The notes under the pieces are model-generated. The model saw only the letters and a program-made list of their open reading frames with translations. It did not search any database and was not told where the DNA came from. The position numbers and the translations under genes were made by a program. This document shows, in pieces, positions 42,866 through 49,046 of a stretch of 49,046 nucleotides of DNA. This DNA comes from Acidobacteriaceae bacterium (GTDB taxonomy: Bacteria; Acidobacteriota; Terriglobia; Terriglobales; Acidobacteriaceae). Each line of letters begins with the position of its first letter. Position 1 is the stretch's first letter. Location of the stretch: assembly GCA_003152695.1 (NCBI GenBank), contig PMAT01000078.1, positions 1-49,046 on the forward strand, read 5' to 3'.

Positions 42866-43453
42866 TCACTTGCCTTCGTCGATATACAACGCCAAGTCGA
42901 ACTGCTCGGTTGCCTTGTTTGCCTGCACCAGTGGATGCACCTGCACATTCCGGAAACCTCGACTTTGGTAGAGGTCAGTAACCGTGTCAGGCACGGTTGC
43001 CAAGCCCGAGCAGTCACCTCGGCGCATGGCGTCGAGCGGCAAATGCTGCTCGATTTCCTGCGCTGAAAAGACCCGTGCCCATTGGACACGAAAATTGCGC
43101 AGTCGATACCGAATGCCTTGCCGGACAGTCGCATGCATCGAGGCCGCGTCTGGCGAAGCCTTCGCATTCACCACGTCCAACTGAATGTCCGGCCGGATAT
43201 AACAGTTGCTGTCCAAAAAAGTGGTGAGGAGGTGCCTGGCAGTATCCATCAACACTTCGGCAGATTCCGGCTTGCCCATCACCGAAGACTTGACTTCCTC
43301 AATCTGGGAGGTGGATAGGCTATCGGCACCCTCAATGACAAATCGCGTAACGGTAATTTGCTGGTCGGCCGGGGCAGGCGCCGCGCTTGAGTGGGTCCCA
43401 GAACAAAGAACGATAGCGACCGCACAGAACGCCACTTCGCAAAGACGGTTCAT
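42866..43453 (-). CDS. Exported protein with two POTRA-like domains and no barrel
   Basis: 195 residues. Signal peptide (~1-25), then two POTRA-like units: TVTRFVIEGADSLSTSQIEE (~35-105) and YRLRNFRVQWARVFSAQEIE through LYQSRGFRNVQVHP (~110-185). POTRA domains usually precede an Omp85/TpsB beta barrel for outer-membrane protein assembly, but the gene ends without one and no barrel gene follows. It may be a stand-alone periplasmic chaperone or the remnant of a longer gene. ATG 43453 (an in-frame ATG at 43495 lacks support). Confidence 0.6.
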   Translation of the reverse strand: MNRLCEVAFCAVAIVLCSGTHSSAAPAPADQQITVTRFVIEGADSLSTSQIEEVKSSVMGKPESAEVLMDTARHLLTTFLDSNCYIRPDIQLDVVNAKASPDAASMHATVRQGIRYRLRNFRVQWARVFSAQEIEQHLPLDAMRRGDCSGLATVPDTVTDLYQSRGFRNVQVHPLVQANKATEQFDLALYIDEGK

Positions 43454-43603
43454 TGCTTCCCTACACTTTCGGGCGCGCTTGGGTCTGCGATACACGGCAA
43501 GTCCGGCGGCCCGTGCTTCTCAGTCTTTATACTCCCCTACCCATCGACGTTCTAGTTTTAACACGATAGGTGGATTACCTACGCTATGGGGATTTATCGC
43601 CAG

Positions 43604-44956
43604 TTACCGCTGTGCGGCAGTCGCTTCAACCTTGCCGTCAGGTGAGACGACCAGCCCAACGCAACCGCCCGTCGCACCTTGGTAGTCAGTACATTCAACA
43701 GACGAGATTTCAGATTGTTTGAGGCCGAGGAGTCCGCTTACTGACTGGTATCTCCACAGCACCATCCGCTTGTCCGGTAAAACGAGCCAGTAGTCACCGT
43801 AGCTGACATTCACAACGGCGACATCATCCTGCATACGCCTAACCTCCTCAGCAAGTGCATCCTTCTTCAAATCGTGCATGTCGGCGGCGAAGTTCTTCAT
43901 TGCTTTGTCGCTCATGGATTTGTTATGCACCCAAAGAAGAGTTGTACCCCACTTAGGATACTTGGCCTGTAACTGTGCAAGCCAAGGCACTGACAAAACG
44001 AGGTCTTCATAGCGGCTTGCATTTCGCAAGAAGTCGTCAACCCCCAGAACCTTTCCACTTCGGCAAAGCAAGATCGCCTTTTCCGCGAATCCCGGCGGAA
44101 AAGCCTGTCGGGTCACAACAACATGCAAGTTCTGTTCGTGGGGCTTGTTGCCCTCCCAATCCACGCCGAATGCAACGTCGTGGTAGGGGTTAACATCTGC
44201 GCCCACGATTTTATAAACCGCCCGTATCCTTGCCAGAGCGTCGGCGTCCTTGGCCTCAGCGCCAAGCAAATTCCAATCGTTCTTGATGTCGCTCATCACG
44301 ATCTCAGCGAGTTCGAAGTCAAGCCCCTTGCCAGACAGCCGTTCGCGGTTTGTGGCTCGTTTCGGCATAAGAGCGAATAGCGCAGTCGAGATGTTCTTGT
44401 TAAATGTTTCTGCACTGCTGCCGTTAGAGGCGATCTTCCATGGCAACATGAAACTGCTTTGCGAGTGGGAAGTGAGCACAACCACCGATCCGTCGTCGTA
44501 CGTGAGGGTTACTTTGACGCTTGGGTAGTCGTCCGTGTGGCAACAAACAAACAGTCTAGATAGGATTTTCGCGATGAAGTCGGGATCAGTATACGAGCTT
44601 ATGAACAATGCTTTTTGTCCCGAAGTGCCCAGCCCGCAGCCATCTTGTGTCATCCTGGCCGCTGCCGACGTCAACCAGTCTTTGTTCAGCCCAAGACTCT
44701 GAAGGGAGGGCGCAGTAATTACGGGTTGCTGTAAGGCGGTGGCAAGACCCTCGACTAGAGTCGCATCAACCCTCGTCCTTCCGAGACGATATGATCTGTT
44801 TGTGTTACGAATGAGTAACTCAGTTTTCTGCGGAGTTCCTAGGCCACCCCAGTAGGATTTTATTTCAACCTGTTGTACGTGACGGTCTACTGCGTACGCC
44901 CAGTTCGACAGCACAAATACGAGCACTAGAACGGATATGGCCTTGGATCTGCTCAT
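43604..44956 (-). CDS. Secreted protein of unknown function, 450 aa
   Basis: Signal peptide (SVLVLVFVLSNWAYA, about residues 7-22) and a ~425-residue mature domain with several Cys residues (DGCGLG, FVCCHTDDYPS) that suggest disulfides. No family recognised. The DNA looks visibly less GC-rich than the neighbours and uses more A/T-ending codons, which hints at acquisition. ATG 44956 is followed by the signal peptide; no clear ribosome site. It is not obviously in an operon. Confidence 0.65.
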   Translation of the reverse strand: MSRSKAISVLVLVFVLSNWAYAVDRHVQQVEIKSYWGGLGTPQKTELLIRNTNRSYRLGRTRVDATLVEGLATALQQPVITAPSLQSLGLNKDWLTSAAARMTQDGCGLGTSGQKALFISSYTDPDFIAKILSRLFVCCHTDDYPSVKVTLTYDDGSVVVLTSHSQSSFMLPWKIASNGSSAETFNKNISTALFALMPKRATNRERLSGKGLDFELAEIVMSDIKNDWNLLGAEAKDADALARIRAVYKIVGADVNPYHDVAFGVDWEGNKPHEQNLHVVVTRQAFPPGFAEKAILLCRSGKVLGVDDFLRNASRYEDLVLSVPWLAQLQAKYPKWGTTLLWVHNKSMSDKAMKNFAADMHDLKKDALAEEVRRMQDDVAVVNVSYGDYWLVLPDKRMVLWRYQSVSGLLGLKQSEISSVECTDYQGATGGCVGLVVSPDGKVEATAAQR

Positions 44957-45116
44957 TTGCAAGAGATTATGCGCTGAGAAAGTTGCAGCGGCAAGATCGT
45001 TGGTATAGGCAGGCGCTTTCACAAGCAATCCTGAAGCGGGATTCTTGGCGTGATTATGTGTGAGATGGCGGTTTATCGCAGGTAATCATTAGTATGGGAA
45101 AAGGAGGTTGTCCCGT

Positions 45117-45563
45117 ATGTTCACCTCGCAGCCGATTGGATTTGTGAGTAGTCCGTACAAGAACACCAGCGAGATTCCCAAGGGTCTTGGCGCCAAGCAC
45201 GAGGCCGATGGTGTGCTCAAGGTCCTGCCCGAGTTCGAGCCGGGGCTCACCGACATCGAGGGCTTCTCGCATCTCATCGTCCTCTGGGAGTTCGATCGCG
45301 CCCAGGGATTCGAATTGCTGGGGGCACCGCCCTCCGACAATCGGCCGCATGGCGTGTTTGCCACCCGCTCGCCGCGCCGTCCGAACCCGATTGGACTGAC
45401 CATCGTCGAACTGCGTCGCCGCCAAGGCAGCGAGTTGCATGTTGGGGGCGTCGATATGCTGGATGGGACACCTATTCTCGACATCAAACCCTATCTGTCC
45501 AGCATTCCATCGGAAGAGCTACGCCGCGGATGGCTGGCCGAAGCTGAGGCACGCCAGAAGTGA
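45117..45563 (+). CDS. trmO: TrmO (TsaA family) tRNA methyltransferase
   Basis: Methylates N6 of threonylcarbamoyladenosine-37 in tRNA-Thr species using SAM. 148 residues, beta-barrel UPF0066 fold: start FTSQPIGFVSSPY, WEFDRAQGFELLG, and the SAM-binding signature VFATRSPRRPNPIGLT, then LDGTPILDIKPYL. ATG 45117 has GGAGG nine bases upstream. Cytoplasmic and monocistronic. Confidence 0.95.
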   Translation: MFTSQPIGFVSSPYKNTSEIPKGLGAKHEADGVLKVLPEFEPGLTDIEGFSHLIVLWEFDRAQGFELLGAPPSDNRPHGVFATRSPRRPNPIGLTIVELRRRQGSELHVGGVDMLDGTPILDIKPYLSSIPSEELRRGWLAEAEARQK

Positions 45564-45577
45564 TGCTGCGGGCAGCC

Positions 45578-45617
45578 GATCGCCGGATTTACCTTCAGGG
45601 GTGAGAGCCGGCCGATC
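45578..45617. terminator. Stem-loop between trmO and the DoxX-like gene
   Basis: GATCGCCGG (45578-45586) pairs with CCGGCCGATC (45608-45617) with one bulged base. It is 15 bp after the trmO stop, with no T-run. Confidence 0.35.
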
Positions 45618-45653
45618 TAGTGTAAACTCTGGCGCGTCGCCAGGAGATCTCGC

Positions 45654-46979
45654 ATGGGCACGCAGGCTCAAGTCGCACAACTCCAGCAAGGGCCGCAGCT
45701 ACCACACTGGGGCCTTACGTCTCGGGTCGCCTTTCGTTTCTGTGTGGTGTACTTCGGGCTGTACTGCCTGCTCACGCAAATCGCCGCCGGCTTGTTGCCC
45801 ATCCCGGACTTCGACAACATTCCAGACCCATCTACCCTGTGGCCGACGCGCCAGATTGTCACCTGGACGGCGACGCATGTCTTCCGGGTCACCCATCCTC
45901 TGGTTTACTTCAGTGGCAGCGGTGACAAGATCTTCGACTGGGTGCTGGCGTTCTGCCTGCTGGTGGTCACCACAGTGGCCACGATCATTTGGTCGCTACT
46001 CGACCGCCGACGACAGAATTACTTCACGCTGCACAAATGGTTTCGGCTCTTCCTGCGTTTTGCTCTGGCCGGGCAGATGCTGGCTTACGGCATGGCGAAA
46101 GTCGTCCCACTGCAAATGCCTTTCCCCTATCTCACGAGATTGCTGGAGCCATTCGGCAACTTCTCGCCCATGGGGGTCCTGTGGTCCTCCGTGGGCGCGG
46201 CGCCAGCCTATGAAACTTTCGCCGGAAGCGCGGAGGTGCTGGCCGGAATCTTGCTGATCATTCCGCGCACCACCATGCTGGGCGCCATGGTTTGCCTCGC
46301 GGACTCGATCCAGATCTTCACCCTCAACATGACCTATGACGTCCCCGTGAAGCTGTTCTCCTTCCACTTGATCCTGATGTGCTTGTTCCTGTTGGCGCCC
46401 GAATTTCGGCGGCTAGCTGACTTCTTCCTTCTGAATCGCGCTCCCGGCCCCTCTACGCAGTCCCCGCTGTTCGTCACGCGCCGCGCCAACCGTATCTCGC
46501 TCGCCGTGCAGATCATCTTTGGCATGTTGCTGTTAGGAACAAACGCGTACGGCAGTTGGAACCTTTGGCACACCTTTGGCGGCGGAGCTCCGAGATCGGC
46601 ACTTTACGGCATCTGGAATGTGGACCAGTTCGCCATCGACGGACAACTGCGCTCGCCGCTGCTCACCGATGGCGGCCGTTGGCGGCGCGCCATTTTTGAA
46701 TTCCCCACGCGCATGGCATTTCAGCGCATGGACGATTCATTTGCCCGTTGCGCGGCTTCGCTCAACGTCAACGACAAGACCCTCGAACTCACCCGGGACG
46801 ATGACAAGAACTGGAAAGCTCACTTTAGGTTCCAGCGCGTGTCTGAGAATCAATTGACACTCGATGGAGACATGGACAGCCACAAAGTCCACATGCAGCT
46901 TCAACTGGTGGACCGCAAAACCTTCCTGCTGGTCAACCGAGGCTTCCACTGGGTCCAGGAATACCCCTTCAACCGCTGA
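45654..46979 (+). CDS. DoxX-like membrane protein with C-terminal soluble domain
   Basis: 441 residues. About seven hydrophobic segments in residues 25-330; the central part (AGQMLAYGMAKVVP, ETFAGSAEVLAGILLIIPRT) is DoxX-like. The last ~100 residues form a beta-rich soluble domain with FQRVSENQLTLDG and HKVHMQLQLVDRKTFLLVNR. DoxX family members are linked to quinone or sulfur redox and membrane stress. ATG 45654 has AGGAG seven bases upstream. Monocistronic. Confidence 0.8.
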   Translation: MGTQAQVAQLQQGPQLPHWGLTSRVAFRFCVVYFGLYCLLTQIAAGLLPIPDFDNIPDPSTLWPTRQIVTWTATHVFRVTHPLVYFSGSGDKIFDWVLAFCLLVVTTVATIIWSLLDRRRQNYFTLHKWFRLFLRFALAGQMLAYGMAKVVPLQMPFPYLTRLLEPFGNFSPMGVLWSSVGAAPAYETFAGSAEVLAGILLIIPRTTMLGAMVCLADSIQIFTLNMTYDVPVKLFSFHLILMCLFLLAPEFRRLADFFLLNRAPGPSTQSPLFVTRRANRISLAVQIIFGMLLLGTNAYGSWNLWHTFGGGAPRSALYGIWNVDQFAIDGQLRSPLLTDGGRWRRAIFEFPTRMAFQRMDDSFARCAASLNVNDKTLELTRDDDKNWKAHFRFQRVSENQLTLDGDMDSHKVHMQLQLVDRKTFLLVNRGFHWVQEYPFNR

Positions 46980-47335
46980 TCGCCACCGCGACACGCCAGG
47001 ACACGCCTCGGCGGACATCGCCGCCTAGTTTGCGCCAATAGACCCCGGCGGCCACGATTCGCTCACAACCCAACCAAGCGCACCTTCCCGACTGTGTCAC
47101 CGCAAGCAGTGACGCGGTTCACGGACAAACGGGGCGGTTGGCAGTTATTAAGTAATGTTGTTTGTGTGTGGAAAAGTGCCTCGCATCCACCTGGAGGAAC
47201 TCCATGCAGACCTCATGCCCGCTCCTCCTGATGGAAATCCCGGCTCATTCCTCTTGCTCCGGGTCCGATCAGGAAAGTGCGCGCTTGAGGGCTGTCAGTC
47301 TTGTACCTGGTGGTCTAAGCCTAAAAGGGGGCAGT
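46980..47335. other. Leader region of GloVer gene B
   Basis: Carries an alternative start: ATG 47204, in frame with the chosen start 132 bp downstream, preceded by GGAGG with 6-base spacing. A weak stem GTCAC/GTGAC lies near 47096-47114. No separate gene is supported. Confidence 0.4.
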
Positions 47336-49046
47336 ATGAAGAAATCTGGCCTATGGAAGATGGTGTGTCTCGTCTGTATGTTTTGTGCCGCGTTTGTGAT
47401 TGCCTCGCCTGCACAAACCTTCAGCACGCTTTACAGTTTTTGCCCGCAACAGTACTGTCCCGATGGCGAGTATCCTCTGGGCCGGCTGGTGCAGGCTACG
47501 GACGGGAACTTTTACGGCACCACGTTCAACGGTGGCCAAGGCCCGGGCACGGTTTACAAACTCACCTCCAGCGGCACGCTGACCGTCCTGCACAGCTTTA
47601 CCGCTTATTCGGACGGGGCCGAGCCTTATGCCGGGCTGATCCAAGCCACCGACGGCAACTTCTATGGGGTCACTACCATAGGAGGCAGGACTCTCGGCAC
47701 GGTCTTCAAGATCACTCCCAGCGGCACGTTCACCAGCCTGCATGTCTTCGCTGGATATCCGACCGACGGTGCCAATCCTTGGCCCCCGTTGATGCAGGCC
47801 AGCGATGGGAACTTTTACGGGACAACCTACGGCGGCGGGACCAGCAACGTAGGCACCGTCTTCAAGATCACCGCGGGTGGCTCGCTGACCATCCTGCACA
47901 GTTTCACCGGGACGCCAGATGGCGGCAACCCTCAAGGCGGGCTGGTGCAAGGCAGCGACGGCAATCTGTACGGAACCGCTGTCGGCGGCGGGACGAACGG
48001 CGAAGGCACGGTCTTCAAAATCACCACCTCGGGCACACTGACTACGCTGCACAGCTTCGATTATCACACGGAGGGCGCTGCACCTTCCGGAACGCTGGTG
48101 AAGGCCAGCGACGGCAACTTCTACGGAACGACCTATGAGGGCGGTGCTAGCAACAACGGCACGGTTTTCAAAATGACCCCGAGCGGCACGTTGACCACGC
48201 TCTACAACTTCTGCTCTCAACTTAGCTGCGCGGACGGCCGTGTCCCTTACGCGGGACTGGTGCAAGCCAGCGACGGCAACTTCTACGGAACCACCTACGA
48301 GGGCGGGGGAGCCACCGACTATGGCACGGTCTTCGCCATCACCCCCAGCGGCACGCTTACCACGCTGCACATCTTCACCGGCGCTGACGGCTCCTACCCT
48401 TACGCCGGGCTGGTACAAGCCGCCGACAGGAACTTCTACGGGGCTACCAAGCAGGGCGGGGCCAACAATGCTGGCACAGCCTTCAAGCTTCACGTGGCAT
48501 TCAGCTATGCGCTCACGGTCTCGACCAGCGGCGACGGGAGCGTCGCCAGCACGGACGGTTTCATACACTGTCCGGGGACCTGCAGCCACATCTATGCCGA
48601 GGGAACGCCGGTGACGCTGAATGCATCTCCTGCCCAGGGCTGGAGCTTCAGCGGTTGGACGGGTGCCTGCATGGGCGTCGGCCCCTGCAATCTGACCATG
48701 ACCGGGAACCTGGGCGTCACGGCGGTGTTCGTCGAGCCGGGCCACGGACTCGAATTCAGCCCGGCCACTCCCTGCCGGCTGGTGGATACCCGTCAGACCG
48801 GCGGTGCGATTCAGGGTGGAAGCTCGCGGGACTTCCCGATCCAGCAGGAGGGCGGCTGCAACATTCCCGCCACCGCTGCCGCCTATTCGCTGAATGTCAC
48901 CGTGGTGCCGCAAGGTCAACTGGGGTACTTAACCATCTGGCCTACGGGTGAATATCGGCCGGTGGTCTCGACGCTGAACTCGCCGGATGGCCGGGTCAAG
49001 GCCAACGCTGCGATCGTGCCGGCGGGCACCAGCGGAGACGTCAGTG
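47336..49046 (+). CDS. Secreted GloVer-repeat protein B (3' end outside window)
   Basis: 570 codons present, open to the window end. Signal peptide (MKKSGLWKMVCLVCMFCAAF, cleaved after ASPAQ), seven GloVer repeats (DGNFYGTTFNGG, DGNFYGTTYEGG and so on, ~50-385), a cysteine-containing Gly/Trp-rich repeat domain (ALTVSTSGDGSVAS...GWSFSGWTG, about 385-465), then the beginning of the PCRLVDTR domain. ATG 47336 follows AGGGGG; ATG 47204 in the same frame has a better ribosome site but would put 44 residues before the signal peptide. Same building blocks as protein A at 28252 in a different order. Confidence 0.88.
   Translation, partial: MKKSGLWKMVCLVCMFCAAFVIASPAQTFSTLYSFCPQQYCPDGEYPLGRLVQATDGNFYGTTFNGGQGPGTVYKLTSSGTLTVLHSFTAYSDGAEPYAGLIQATDGNFYGVTTIGGRTLGTVFKITPSGTFTSLHVFAGYPTDGANPWPPLMQASDGNFYGTTYGGGTSNVGTVFKITAGGSLTILHSFTGTPDGGNPQGGLVQGSDGNLYGTAVGGGTNGEGTVFKITTSGTLTTLHSFDYHTEGAAPSGTLVKASDGNFYGTTYEGGASNNGTVFKMTPSGTLTTLYNFCSQLSCADGRVPYAGLVQASDGNFYGTTYEGGGATDYGTVFAITPSGTLTTLHIFTGADGSYPYAGLVQAADRNFYGATKQGGANNAGTAFKLHVAFSYALTVSTSGDGSVASTDGFIHCPGTCSHIYAEGTPVTLNASPAQGWSFSGWTGACMGVGPCNLTMTGNLGVTAVFVEPGHGLEFSPATPCRLVDTRQTGGAIQGGSSRDFPIQQEGGCNIPATAAAYSLNVTVVPQGQLGYLTIWPTGEYRPVVSTLNSPDGRVKANAAIVPAGTSGDVS

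Noticed and set aside
47351-48919. 522-codon minus-strand frame opposite GloVer gene B
   Set aside because: Periodic only because the GloVer repeats are periodic. The plus strand carries the signal peptide and known repeats.

Overview
The window looks like chromosomal DNA of a soil-type Acidobacteriota (Terriglobales/Korobacteraceae-like). This rests on recognisable protein families, not on a database search: two secreted GloVer-repeat proteins, a pair of DUF3857 transglutaminase-like proteins, a FecR/DUF6600 protein with a proline-rich tail, the tail of a kinase/PD40 protein, and the 'SNGRGT...SPTK' tail found on many acidobacterial secreted proteins. I see no rRNA, tRNA, CRISPR array, complete insertion sequence or phage.

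Layout. 0.3-2.6 kb: a lipase-like hydrolase, a strong nested inverted repeat, a frameshifted pentapeptide-repeat gene and a 57-codon ORF. 2.9-6.8 kb: acetate kinase and phosphoketolase, divergent; together they turn xylulose-5-P or fructose-6-P into acetate plus ATP. 6.8-9.5 kb: debris (PIN toxin tail, IS1595 transposase tail, broken PD-(D/E)XK nuclease) around a GT87 membrane glycosyltransferase. 9.5-14.0 kb: a tightly overlapping CDP-6-deoxyhexose operon (rfbF, rfbG, SDR, methyltransferase, GT2). 14.4-16.6 kb: an HNH remnant, a DinB-like gene, vapBC and a duplicated PIN fragment. 16.6-19.5 kb: a NatAB-like ABC exporter and a TumE/TumA-like toxin-antitoxin pair. 19.8-25.1 kb: the FecR/DUF6600 protein, small membrane and PEGA proteins, and a winged-helix/AAA+ ATPase. 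25.3-27.7 kb: two haem-binding CxxCH proteins and a barrel-like envelope protein, divergent from a Fur-family regulator with shared TTGCGAC-type inverted repeats. 27.8-31.0 kb: GloVer protein A beside the tail of a related gene, both preceded by the same ~65-bp leader. 31.2-36.3 kb: a same-strand cluster of universal stress protein, AcpS, acetyl-CoA-synthetase-like ligase, acyl carrier protein and a Kbl-type alpha-oxoamine synthase. 36.3-38.6 kb: a membrane-anchored dockerin/EF-hand protein between two copies of a 62-bp dispersed repeat. 38.6-45.0 kb: two DUF3857 proteins, one with and one without the catalytic triad, a POTRA-like protein with no barrel, and an unknown secreted protein. 45.1-49.0 kb: TrmO, a DoxX-like membrane protein and GloVer protein B, which runs off the end.

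Two themes stand out. First, the acpS/ligase/ACP/kbl block looks like a self-contained carrier-protein route to an alpha-oxoamine; it is the best candidate here for an undescribed pathway. Second, the window is unusually rich in gene fossils: about nine truncated or broken genes, several lying exactly beside short dispersed repeats of 45, 62 and 65 bp.
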